Positions 1 through 5,470 of a stretch of 7,726 nt of DNA are shown here, one piece after another. This stretch comes from Thermococcus sp. (lineage in GTDB: Archaea; Methanobacteriota_B; Thermococci; Thermococcales; Thermococcaceae). The position numbers and the translations under genes were made by a program. Location: NCBI RefSeq assembly GCF_027066465.1, contig NZ_JAMONU010000149.1, positions 1 to 7,726 of the forward strand, given 5' to 3'. Under the pieces are notes generated by a model. It was not told where the DNA came from, did not search any database, and saw nothing but the letters and a program-made list of their open reading frames with translations. Position 1 is the stretch's first letter. Every line of letters starts with the position of its first letter.

Positions 1-29
1 CTTGGATTCCTCACGGCCGGCCCGGGACG

Positions 30-84
30 GCGTCAGGGCCAGTCCTCGTCATCAACATCAGTGCAATTCGCTGTCATCATCCGC
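30..84 (-). ncRNA. C/D box sRNA candidate with two 12-nt guides
   Basis: Read on the minus strand, the boxes occur in canonical order. C box ATGATGA (80-74) is followed by guide CAGCGAATTGCA (73-62), D' box CTGA (61-58), a 3-nt spacer, C' box TGATGA (54-49), guide CGAGGACTGGCC (48-37) and D box CTGA (36-33). Both guides are exactly 12 nt and the D'-C' gap is 3 nt, the compact geometry known for archaeal sRNAs that direct 2'-O-methylation with fibrillarin, Nop5 and L7Ae. A short GCG/CGC closing stem (84-82 with 32-30) is possible with one unpaired G. By the rule of the fifth base before D or D', both guides would methylate an A. It starts 7 nt after the stop of the upstream coiled-coil gene on the same strand, so it may be cut from the operon transcript. 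Targets are not established; the D guide complement GGCCAGTCCTCG resembles a conserved GCCAGUC stretch of 23S rRNA that I recall only from memory. Confidence 0.82.
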
Positions 85-87
85 GCT

Positions 88-483
88 TCAACCTTGAAGG
101 TAGTAGGATATAAGCTTTCTCAGCTCAAGGTTCCTGTTCGGGGGGAGCCTCAAGAAGCGCCTCAGCCCGTTGTTTTCCGCTATCAGGCCGGAGAGCTCGA
201 TTGCGAGGATTTTGTTGTCCTCGCTCAGGCCGTAGGCCTTGTAGCGGAGTGGGGCGTATTCCCTTTCGAGCCTCCAGACCTTCTTTTCAAGCTCTTCTAC
301 CTTTCTCTCGAGTTCCTCGAGCTCTCCCTTCGATTCCCTGAACTCCCCGGCGAGTGCTATCTCAATGACCCGTTCCGGGGGAACGCTGTAGCGCTCCGCG
401 AGCTTCTCAATCTCGTCCGAGAGCTCGCCGAGCTCGACCTCAACCTTTCCAAAGCCCCTATCAGGTTTGATTGTGAGCTTCAT
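88..483 (-). CDS. Putative ribbon-helix-helix and coiled-coil protein (131 aa)
   Basis: I do not recognise a named family. Residues 13-48 read as strand-helix-turn-helix: a short alternating strand (KVEVEL), a helix SDEIEKLAERYSV and a second helix PPERVIEIALAGEF, a pattern like the ribbon-helix-helix DNA-binding fold of small dimeric repressors. Residues 50-80 form a Glu/Lys/Leu heptad-like coiled coil, and the C-terminal 40 residues are predicted helical with a basic LRRFLRLPPNRN stretch. The ATG at 483-481 overlaps the TGA of the upstream coiled-coil gene (ATGA), so translation is probably coupled; the only SD-like GGAG lies 11 nt upstream. It is the last protein gene of the minus-strand operon, and a C/D box sRNA candidate follows 7 nt after its stop. 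Two palindromes sit 5-43 nt before its start. That it is a repressor acting on them is inference. The reverse-strand frame over this gene is a Leu/Ser-rich shadow. Confidence 0.8.
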   Translation of the reverse strand: MKLTIKPDRGFGKVEVELGELSDEIEKLAERYSVPPERVIEIALAGEFRESKGELEELERKVEELEKKVWRLEREYAPLRYKAYGLSEDNKILAIELSGLIAENNGLRRFLRLPPNRNLELRKLISYYLQG

Positions 484-830
484 CTTAGTTCACGCTCCGT
501 GAACGAGTCGTTCACAGTTTGTGAACTTCTCCTCTCTTCGAGCCTTTTCCTCAGCTCCTCGTTTTCCTTTCTCAGTTTATTGCGCTCGGCCGTCAGGAGT
601 TCCTTGTCCCGAAGGGCCTTCTCGTAGAACTCCCTCAGCTCTTCGAGCTGGTTCTCCATTTCCTGGAACTTCTCCTCGAGCTTCCCAATTTTCTCCCGAA
701 GGAACTCTTCCCGCTCGGCTCTGAGTGTTTCCTCGACTTTGGGAAGGTTCTCCTCGATTAGGGCCCTAACGTCCCTTCCCTTCAGGGATTTGAACTTCTC
801 GCGGGGCAGGATAATCATGATATCGCTCAT
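480..830 (-). CDS. Coiled-coil protein of unknown function (116 aa)
   Basis: No family recognised. A short hydrophobic strand (MSDIMIILPR) and a basic helix are followed by one long charged coiled coil from about residue 28 to 101, rich in Glu, Lys, Arg and Leu, with no membrane segment or cysteine. The last dozen residues (QTVNDSFTERELR) differ in composition from the coiled coil, and their DNA carries two palindromes, so the tail may be dictated by nucleotide-level signals. The ATG at 830-828 overlaps the glycosylase TGA as ATGA and has a good GGAGG five bases upstream, so it can be translated both by coupling and independently. Its neighbour downstream is a second coiled-coil protein, also joined by ATGA, and the two might pair with each other; this is inference. 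It could equally be a structural or nucleic-acid-binding accessory protein of the glycosylase. Confidence 0.8.
   Translation of the reverse strand: MSDIMIILPREKFKSLKGRDVRALIEENLPKVEETLRAEREEFLREKIGKLEEKFQEMENQLEELREFYEKALRDKELLTAERNKLRKENEELRKRLEERRSSQTVNDSFTERELR
488..526. repeat. Tandem 17-bp palindromes, operator candidate
   Basis: Two perfect inverted repeats GTTCAC-N5-GTGAAC occupy 488-504 (spacer gctcc) and 510-526 (spacer agttt), separated by 5 bp. The four 6-bp half-sites therefore fall every 11 bp in alternating orientation. The array lies in the 3' end of the upstream coiled-coil gene and ends 5 bp before the ATG of the next gene. The 22-bp period is not a multiple of three, so the copies are read in different codon frames, which argues against a protein repeat. 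It may be an operator for a cooperatively binding dimer, or two RNA hairpins; in the transcript the start-proximal hairpin has loop GGAGC, which would hold the only SD-like GGAG. Confidence 0.7.
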
Positions 831-1663
831 CTCGTCCTCCTCTCCATCTCGGTCTTCCTATCGTAGCAGAGGATGTAAAAGGCCAGAAGCCCCTTCCACC
901 TTCCATAGGGCTCGATGATTTCCCTAACGTCCCTTTCTTTAACTTCTTTCAGCCTTTTGCCGAAAATCTTCGCGAGTCCCCTCCTAAGGCCGAGGTCCCC
1001 GGCAGGATAGACGTTCTTCCTCAGGCCGTAAGCAAGGAACAGCTCCGCGCTCCACTTCCCTATCCCGCGGAACCTCGTGAGGTATTTGATAGCATCATCA
1101 ACGTCCCGGTCCCAGAGTTCGAGGTTCAGCTCACCCTTCAGGTAAAGCTCAGTGAGGGACTTTATGTAGCCCGCTCTATAACCAAGTCTGACCTCCTTTA
1201 ACTCCTCCTCGCTCAGCCTTGCAATCCGCTCGGCGCTCGGAAAGGCGTAGAGCTCTCCAACGGGTTCCCCGGCGAGTTTGACGAGGTTCCTAATCGTCCG
1301 CTGGGCGAACTCGTAGTTAACCTGTTGCTGAGCTATCACCTCGACGAGGGCCTGGTATGGACTCGGCGATGCGGGAATAGTTAGACCGTAGAACTCCTTG
1401 ATGAGGAACGCGAAGGGAGAATCACCTATCTCGGCGTAGAAAGAATCCAAATCCGTGTCGAGGCCGAGAACGAAAGTTAGCTTTTTCCTCGCTTCCTTCC
1501 TCTCGCCCTTTCCCCAGTCCTCGGGGAAGCGGAAGTCCCCGTCGTAGGCGACCACTCCGGTCTTCCCGTTGCTCAGCCTCAGGACCTGGTAGAACGTGCC
1601 GTCCCTGAAGGCCCAGGTGCCGTTGCGTATCATTTCCTTTGCGGTTTTTTCAACGCTAACCAT
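827..1663 (-). CDS. HhH-GPD DNA glycosylase, AlkA-like
   Basis: Base-excision repair glycosylase that removes damaged, probably alkylated, bases; the exact substrate is not readable. Visible landmarks in the 278-residue product are the IAQQQVNYEFAQRTI helix (about 110-124), matching the conserved QQ segment of AlkA-type enzymes, the helix-hairpin-helix with FRGIGKWSAELF (about 198-209), and the catalytic aspartate in YPAGDLGLRR (about Asp223). There is no cysteine-rich loop, so no Fe-S cluster of the endonuclease III type. The start is uncertain. The longest frame (ATG 1714) would overlap the upstream gene by 85 nt and adds a tail that looks like out-of-frame translation, so I chose ATG 1663, which lacks a clear SD. 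ATG 1633, overlapping the upstream TGA as ATGA, is a real alternative and matches the coupling style of this operon. Downstream, the coiled-coil gene overlaps by 4 bp. Confidence 0.88.
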   Translation of the reverse strand: MVSVEKTAKEMIRNGTWAFRDGTFYQVLRLSNGKTGVVAYDGDFRFPEDWGKGERKEARKKLTFVLGLDTDLDSFYAEIGDSPFAFLIKEFYGLTIPASPSPYQALVEVIAQQQVNYEFAQRTIRNLVKLAGEPVGELYAFPSAERIARLSEEELKEVRLGYRAGYIKSLTELYLKGELNLELWDRDVDDAIKYLTRFRGIGKWSAELFLAYGLRKNVYPAGDLGLRRGLAKIFGKRLKEVKERDVREIIEPYGRWKGLLAFYILCYDRKTEMERRTR

Positions 1664-1938
1664 CGGTCGAGCTTTATGGGGTTGCGCCTTATATCCCTTA
1701 GGGTCAGGACCCATAGCCTCTTTCCGTCGGAGGAGCGCCTTATCTCGATTTCCCCGTTCTCCTCAAGGAAGAGCATTACCTCCTTGACGTGCTCCGGTTT
1801 AAGGTCGAGCTTCCGGACGGCTTCCCAGAAGGGTTCCTCCCGAGAGTAGCGGGCAAGCTCCCTGACAATCTCCCGGGCAAGTTCAAGTTTTCTCTCTTTT
1901 TCGACCCTGAAGAGTGCGTACAGCTTCGAGACCTGCAT
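1630..1938 (-). CDS. Small winged-helix-like protein (102 aa)
   Basis: First gene of the minus-strand operon and not a family I can name. An N-terminal helix (about residues 12-33) is followed by EPFWEAVRKLD, then KPEHVKEVMLFLEENGEIEI and a hairpin RRSSDGKRLWVLT. This helix-helix-strand-wing order resembles a winged-helix DNA-binding domain (about residues 35-80). The basic C-terminus (RRNPIKLDRWLALKKPQRK) could also contact nucleic acid. No SD precedes the ATG, but a good BRE/TATA lies about 27 bp upstream of it, so the message is probably leaderless, which supports this start. Its 3' end overlaps the glycosylase gene, implying co-translation. A role as the operon's regulator or as a partner of the glycosylase is inference from position only. 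Confidence 0.82.
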   Translation of the reverse strand: MQVSKLYALFRVEKERKLELAREIVRELARYSREEPFWEAVRKLDLKPEHVKEVMLFLEENGEIEIRRSSDGKRLWVLTLRDIRRNPIKLDRWLALKKPQRK

Positions 1939-1960
1939 GGTAGGACTTTTGCGCGCCGAG

Positions 1961-1977
1961 TATATTATCCTTTCCCC
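1961..1977 (-). promoter_or_regulatory. BRE/TATA promoter of the minus-strand glycosylase operon
   Basis: On the minus strand the sequence reads GGAAAG followed by GATAATATA, a purine-rich BRE next to an AT-rich TATA box centred near 1965. A start about 26-27 bp downstream falls at 1938-1939, i.e. on the A of the first ATG, predicting a leaderless or nearly leaderless mRNA. Confidence 0.65.
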
Positions 1978-2028
1978 GGTTTGAGTTCAGTTCTTTTCAG
2001 GCCATATGGTAACTCCTAAGGGTAAGGC

Positions 2029-2046
2029 AAAGGATTTAAACTTTAA
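2029..2046 (+). promoter_or_regulatory. BRE/TATA promoter of the NfeD-stomatin operon
   Basis: The sequence caaaggatttaaactttaaa holds two overlapping TATA-like elements, TTTAAA at 2035-2040 and again at 2042-2046, behind an AAAGG BRE-like stretch. Transcription would start around 2062-2070, very close to the chosen ATG at 2072, so the SD-like GGTGG at 2059-2063 may or may not be in the mRNA. Confidence 0.5.
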
Positions 2047-2071
2047 AGTTGTATCTGGGGTGGAGATGGCC

Positions 2072-3412
2072 ATGCGGAGGGGAGCAGTAGTCCTAGCAGC
2101 ATTCCTTGTTCTGCTACTCCTGCCAAGCGTTTCAGCCCAGAAGAACGTTGTTTACGTTGCCAAAATCACCGGAACGATAACCCAGTACACCGCCGACCAG
2201 TTCGCCCGCTACATCAAAACCGCCGAGGACCACAACGCCGAGGCGCTGATAATAGAACTCAACACCCCCGGCGGACAGGGCGACGCGATGATGCGCATCG
2301 TTTCCCTTATCCAGAACTCAACTGTGCCGGTAATCATCTACGTCTACCCGAAGGGGGCCATAGCGGCATCCGCCGGCACTTACATAGCTATGGCGTCGCA
2401 CCTGATAGCAATGGCCCCCGGGACGAGCATAGGAGCCTGCGAGCCTATCCTCGGCTACGCTCCCAACGGCAGTATAATCCGCGCCCCCGCCAAAATCCGG
2501 AACTTCTTCACGGCCTACATGCGCTCGCTCGCGGAGGAAAGCGGCAGAAACGTCACAGCTGCCGTGAAGTTTGTTACCGAGGACCTCAGCCTAACCCCCG
2601 AGGAGGCTCTAAAAGCCCACGTGATTGAGGTTATAGCTAGCAACGTCCCCGACCTGCTGAAGAAGGCCAACGGAATGAAGACCAAAATCCCGGTCGCCGA
2701 CAGGGGCTACGTCACGTTCAACTTCACGAACGTTGAAACTCGTGAGATAGGTCCCTCAATAAGCGACATCATTATAAGCTACCTCTCCAACCCCGCGATT
2801 GCGTACATACTCCTCAACGTCGGCATACTGGGGCTCATATTCGGCTTCTTAACCCCCGGCTGGCACGTTCCCGAAACAATAGGGGCCATCCTGCTCGTGC
2901 TTGGAATCATCGGACTTGGATACTTTGGCTACAACACTGCGGGTCTTCTCCTTATAATCCTCGCAATGGTCTTCTTCATAGCCGAGGCCCTGACGCCGAC
3001 GTTCGGACTCTTCACGATAGCGGGCGTGGTGACGTTCGTGCTCGGAGGCCTGATGCTCTTTGGAAAGGGCGGTGGGGGTGTATACCTCGTGAGCCATACA
3101 ACGTTCGCGCTCCTCAGAGTTGCGATAATCGTTATGGGAATCCTGCTCGGCGTGTTCTTCCTCTTTGGAATGGCCGCCGTCGTTCGGGCACATAGAAGGA
3201 AGCCCAAGGCCGGAAAGGAGGAGATGGTCGGCGAGGTCGGCAGGGTAATCGAGGACCTCGACCCGGAGGGCCTAATCAAGGTTCACGGAGAAATATGGAG
3301 AGCCGTCTCAAAGGATGGGAGAACGATAAGGGTCGGCGAGAGGGTAAAGGTCGTCGAGGTCAGGGGTCTAACCCTCATAGTGGAAAAGTTCGAGGATGGA
3401 GGTGAGGAGTAA
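2072..3412 (+). CDS. nfeD: NfeD-family membrane serine protease, stomatin-cleaving type
   Basis: Membrane-bound protease homologous to Pyrococcus 1510-N, which cuts the hydrophobic C-terminal region of its partner stomatin. The 446-residue product has a signal peptide (about 4-22, cut near SVSA-Q), a ClpP-like catalytic domain (about 25-215), four or five membrane spans between 242 and 370, and a cytoplasmic OB-fold NfeD domain (about 385-446). The catalytic Ser100 lies in GAIAASAGTY, and Lys141 (APAKIRNFF) is 41 residues later, the same spacing I recall for the Ser97/Lys138 dyad of the Pyrococcus enzyme. The oxyanion-type NTPGG motif is present. A longer frame from ATG 2006 lacks an SD and puts a non-hydrophobic tail before the signal; ATG 2066 is possible. 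The stop overlaps the stomatin start as TAATG, so the protease and its substrate are made together. Confidence 0.93.
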   Translation: MRRGAVVLAAFLVLLLLPSVSAQKNVVYVAKITGTITQYTADQFARYIKTAEDHNAEALIIELNTPGGQGDAMMRIVSLIQNSTVPVIIYVYPKGAIAASAGTYIAMASHLIAMAPGTSIGACEPILGYAPNGSIIRAPAKIRNFFTAYMRSLAEESGRNVTAAVKFVTEDLSLTPEEALKAHVIEVIASNVPDLLKKANGMKTKIPVADRGYVTFNFTNVETREIGPSISDIIISYLSNPAIAYILLNVGILGLIFGFLTPGWHVPETIGAILLVLGIIGLGYFGYNTAGLLLIILAMVFFIAEALTPTFGLFTIAGVVTFVLGGLMLFGKGGGGVYLVSHTTFALLRVAIIVMGILLGVFFLFGMAAVVRAHRRKPKAGKEEMVGEVGRVIEDLDPEGLIKVHGEIWRAVSKDGRTIRVGERVKVVEVRGLTLIVEKFEDGGEE

Positions 3413-4224
3413 TGCCCGTATCGGCGGGTACCTTAGTTTTGGGGATAGTTTTGCTTTTTGTTTTGATTCTGCTTGCAAGCTCGATAAAGATAGTTAAGGA
3501 GTACGAGAGGGCAGTAATATTCCGTCTCGGCAGGGTCGTCGGTGCTAGGGGTCCCGGACTGTTCTTCATCATACCGATTTTCGAAAAGGCAGTCATAGTT
3601 GACCTTCGCACGAGGGTTCTTGACGTTCCGGTTCAGGAAACTATAACCAAGGATAACGTCCCCGTTAGAGTCAATGCGGTGGTTTACTTCCGCGTTGTTG
3701 ACCCGGTTAAGGCTGTCACTCAGGTTAACAACTACATCATGGCCACCAGCCAGATTGCCCAAACAACGCTGAGAAGCGTTATCGGACAGGCGCACCTCGA
3801 CGAACTGCTTAGCGAGAGGGAGAAGCTCAACATGCAACTCCAGAAAATCATAGATGAAGCGACCGACCCGTGGGGGATAAAGGTCAGTACGGTTGAGATA
3901 AAGGACGTTGAGTTACCCGCCGGAATGCAGAAGGCAATGGCAAGGCAGGCGGAGGCCGAAAGGGAAAGAAGGGCGAGGATTCTCCTGGCGGAGGCCGAGA
4001 AGCAGGCCGCTGAAAAGCTCCGTGAGGCCGCTGAGATTATCAGCGAGCATCCAATGGCCCTTCAGCTCAGGACACTACAGACCATAAGCGATGTCGCGAG
4101 CGACAAGAGCAACGTTATAGTTCTCACGTTACCAATGGAGATGCTCAAGCTATTCAAGAGCGTTGGGGAAGCCGCAGAAGCGTACAAGAAGAAGGCTGAA
4201 AAAGAGGGAACGGGGAAAGCCTAA
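3412..4224 (+). CDS. Stomatin/prohibitin-like SPFH membrane protein
   Basis: A 270-residue stomatin, the archaeal partner and known substrate class of the upstream NfeD protease. It has one N-terminal membrane segment (about 6-25), an SPFH/band-7 domain (about 27-175) with the typical EYERAVIFRLGR and GPGLFFIIP motifs, an Ala/Glu-rich coiled coil (about 176-210) used for oligomerisation, and a hydrophobic stretch NVIVLTLPMEML (234-245). The last corresponds to the region cleaved by the protease in Pyrococcus. The ATG overlaps the protease stop by one base and has a full GGAGGTGAG at 3398-3406. Stomatins organise membrane microdomains and regulate membrane proteins; the specific client here is unknown. 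Nothing in the sequence looks degraded. Confidence 0.94.
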   Translation: MPVSAGTLVLGIVLLFVLILLASSIKIVKEYERAVIFRLGRVVGARGPGLFFIIPIFEKAVIVDLRTRVLDVPVQETITKDNVPVRVNAVVYFRVVDPVKAVTQVNNYIMATSQIAQTTLRSVIGQAHLDELLSEREKLNMQLQKIIDEATDPWGIKVSTVEIKDVELPAGMQKAMARQAEAERERRARILLAEAEKQAAEKLREAAEIISEHPMALQLRTLQTISDVASDKSNVIVLTLPMEMLKLFKSVGEAAEAYKKKAEKEGTGKA

Positions 4225-4230
4225 GCCCCC

Positions 4231-4250
4231 TTTCCACCTTTACTTTTTCC
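4231..4250 (+). terminator. T-rich terminator after stomatin
   Basis: A pyrimidine-rich stretch with T3 and T5 runs (4231-4233, 4244-4248) begins 7 bp after the stomatin stop, without a convincing hairpin. Archaeal polymerase ends transcription at such U-runs, and a new promoter follows at 4311. Confidence 0.4.
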
Positions 4251-4310
4251 GGAAGAGACCGCAAAAGATAAAAGGAGGTTTTCCATAGGTGTACCACGCA
4301 GTAGCCTCTC

Positions 4311-4324
4311 ACAAACCTTATAAT
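4311..4324 (+). promoter_or_regulatory. BRE/TATA promoter of the MinD operon
   Basis: ACAAAC (BRE) is followed by CTTATAAT (TATA, 4317-4324), centred near 4321. The expected transcription start is about 4347, downstream of the GTG at 4333 and 19 nt before the TTG at 4366. This makes the GTG unusable as a start codon. Confidence 0.65.
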
Positions 4325-4365
4325 CGGGCGAAGTGAAGTTCATCATTAATCTGGAGGTGTCGGCT

Positions 4366-5145
4366 TTGGAAGGGCGTTCCATAGTTTTTGCATCCGGAAA
4401 GGGTGGAACCGGTAAAACAACGACAGTTGCAAACCTAGGTGTTGCTTTAGCTCAGTTCGGCAAGGAAGTGATTCTCCTCGACGCGGACATAACCATGGCA
4501 AACCTCAGTCTAGTTCTCGGCATGGAGGACATCCCAATAACCCTGCACGATGTCCTAGCTGGGGAAGCTGACCTCAAAGATGCAATCTACGAGGGGCCAG
4601 CGGGCGTCAAGGTAATCCCCGGTGGACTCAGCCTTGAAAAAGTCAAAAAGGCAAGACCAGAAAGGCTCAGGCAGCTCATAAGAGAGATAAGTCAGATGGC
4701 GGATTTTATTCTCATTGACGCCCCAGCTGGTCTTGAGATGACGTCAGTTACGGCACTGCTCATAGGTAAGGAACTCATAATCGTCACCAATCCGGAAATC
4801 TCCGCAATTACGGACTCCCTTAAGACAAAGCTCATAGCGGAGAAGCTCGGAACACTCCCGCTTGGAGCTGTTCTCAACAGGGTGACGAACGAGAAGACAG
4901 AGCTTACCAAGGAGGAAATCGAGGCTATTCTCGAGGTTCCTGTTCTGGCGATGATTCCTGAAGACCCAGAAGTTAAGAGGGCAAGCGCATACGGTGTTCC
5001 CTTGGTTATCAAGAACCCCACCAGCCCAGCCGCGATAGCAATCAAACAGCTCGCCGCAAAGCTGGCCGGCATCAAGTGGGAGCCGCCCGAACCGGAGAGT
5101 CCGATTAAGAGAGTCTTTAAGGCGCTCTTCGGAGGGAGGAAGTGA
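4366..5145 (+). CDS. MinD/ParA-family ATPase with membrane-targeting helix
   Basis: A 259-residue deviant-Walker P-loop ATPase of the MinD subgroup, which cycles between cytosol and membrane with ATP binding. Visible are the deviant Walker A KGGTGKTT (12-19, both lysines present), switch I and conserved Asp in LLDADITMANLSLVLG (38-52), and Walker B FILIDAPAG (114-122). The C-terminus SPIKRVFKALFGGRK (245-259) is a basic amphipathic helix like the MinD membrane-targeting sequence. The start is the TTG at 4366: a perfect GGAGGTG (4353-4359) lies 6 bp before it, and the promoter places the transcript start after the alternative GTG at 4333. Its stop overlaps the start of a small membrane protein, a likely partner. 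Archaea lack MinE and generally MinC, so a septum-placement role cannot be assumed; spatial positioning of a membrane complex is inference. Confidence 0.92.
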   Translation: MEGRSIVFASGKGGTGKTTTVANLGVALAQFGKEVILLDADITMANLSLVLGMEDIPITLHDVLAGEADLKDAIYEGPAGVKVIPGGLSLEKVKKARPERLRQLIREISQMADFILIDAPAGLEMTSVTALLIGKELIIVTNPEISAITDSLKTKLIAEKLGTLPLGAVLNRVTNEKTELTKEEIEAILEVPVLAMIPEDPEVKRASAYGVPLVIKNPTSPAAIAIKQLAAKLAGIKWEPPEPESPIKRVFKALFGGRK

Positions 5146-5393
5146 TGAACGAGGTCTTCATTTACGGCATCATTCTGATTTTGATTGTTATTATAATAAT
5201 ACTGCTAATGCTCTACTTCTCGGCCAGGAACAACCCGTACTACGTCGTCTACGACGAAGAAACCAAGACCGCTTTAAAGAGGCGTGTTATGAGCCTCAAG
5301 GAGGAGCTTGAGGGAGAACTGGAGAACTTTGACGTCGAGGACTGGGAGAAGACCCTCGAAGAGTCAATAGACGAAGAGGTCAAGAACCTCTGA
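5145..5393 (+). CDS. Small single-span membrane protein coupled to MinD-like gene
   Basis: An 82-residue protein of no family I know. Residues 5-27 form one very hydrophobic Ile/Leu-rich membrane helix, followed by a short aromatic stretch (NNPYYVVYD) and a highly acidic helical tail (about 45-82) that should lie in the cytoplasm by the positive-inside reading of KRR at about residues 45-47, though the topology is uncertain. The ATG at 5145 overlaps the ATPase TGA (TGATG) and has GGAGG at 5131-5135, 9 bp upstream. A GTG at 5142 is in frame but less well placed. Tight coupling to a membrane-targeted ATPase suggests it may recruit, anchor or stimulate that ATPase; this is inference from position. 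Confidence 0.85.
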   Translation: MNEVFIYGIILILIVIIIILLMLYFSARNNPYYVVYDEETKTALKRRVMSLKEELEGELENFDVEDWEKTLEESIDEEVKNL

Positions 5394-5396
5394 GCG

Positions 5397-5428
5397 TTTT
5401 TATTCCCATTTTGTTATTAAACATTTTT
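5397..5428 (+). terminator. T-run terminator after the MinD operon
   Basis: T-runs at 5397-5401, 5410-5413 and 5424-5428 begin 4 bp after the stop codon, with no hairpin needed. This is the usual archaeal U-run terminator pattern, placed just ahead of the next promoter. Confidence 0.5.
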
Positions 5429-5434
5429 GGGACG

Positions 5435-5448
5435 TTAAACTTTAAAGA
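5435..5448 (+). promoter_or_regulatory. BRE/TATA promoter of the 82-aa gene
   Basis: TTAAAC-TTTAAAG at about 5435-5447 gives a TATA centre near 5443, with an expected start around 5469-5470, right at the first base of the GGAGGTG (5471-5477). A second AT-rich element at 5413-5420 could give a longer leader. Confidence 0.5.
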
Positions 5449-5470
5449 CTCTTCAGTGTAAGGATGTTCT

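Noticed and set aside
1..29. Possible gene or RNA end at the left edge
   Set aside because: Short GC-rich sequence (CGGCCGGCCCGGG) with all frames giving short unconvincing peptides; nothing supportable beyond the sRNA to its right.
488..526. SurR-type redox operator in the tandem palindromes
   Set aside because: SurR sites are GTT-N3-AAC; here GTT and AAC are 11 bases apart within each palindrome, so the motif does not fit.
61..627. Plus-strand open frame of 188 codons
   Set aside because: It is the Leu/Ser/Phe-rich mirror of the two Glu/Lys-rich coiled-coil genes on the other strand, has no SD, and would run through the C/D sRNA and the ATGA junction.
1664..1714. Longer N-terminus for the glycosylase (ATG 1714)
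   Set aside because: It would overlap the upstream gene by 85 bp and adds a Pro/Lys/Gly-rich tail that looks like out-of-frame reading; ATG 1663 or 1633 is more natural.
2006..2071. ATG 2006 as start of NfeD
   Set aside because: There is no SD, it lies upstream of the best TATA element, and it would place 22 polar residues before the signal peptide.
2849..3279. Minus-strand frames inside the NfeD gene
   Set aside because: They are shadows of the conserved membrane-span coding region and have no initiation signals.
4291..4335. Fifteen-codon GTG frame after a GGAGG in the stomatin-MinD gap
   Set aside because: It runs over the MinD promoter and is too short to judge; the SD-like GGAGG is 11 or more bases away. 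Chance is the simplest explanation.
4333..4365. GTG 4333 as start of the MinD-like ATPase
   Set aside because: It lies between the TATA box and the predicted transcript start; the TTG at 4366 has a perfect, well-spaced SD.
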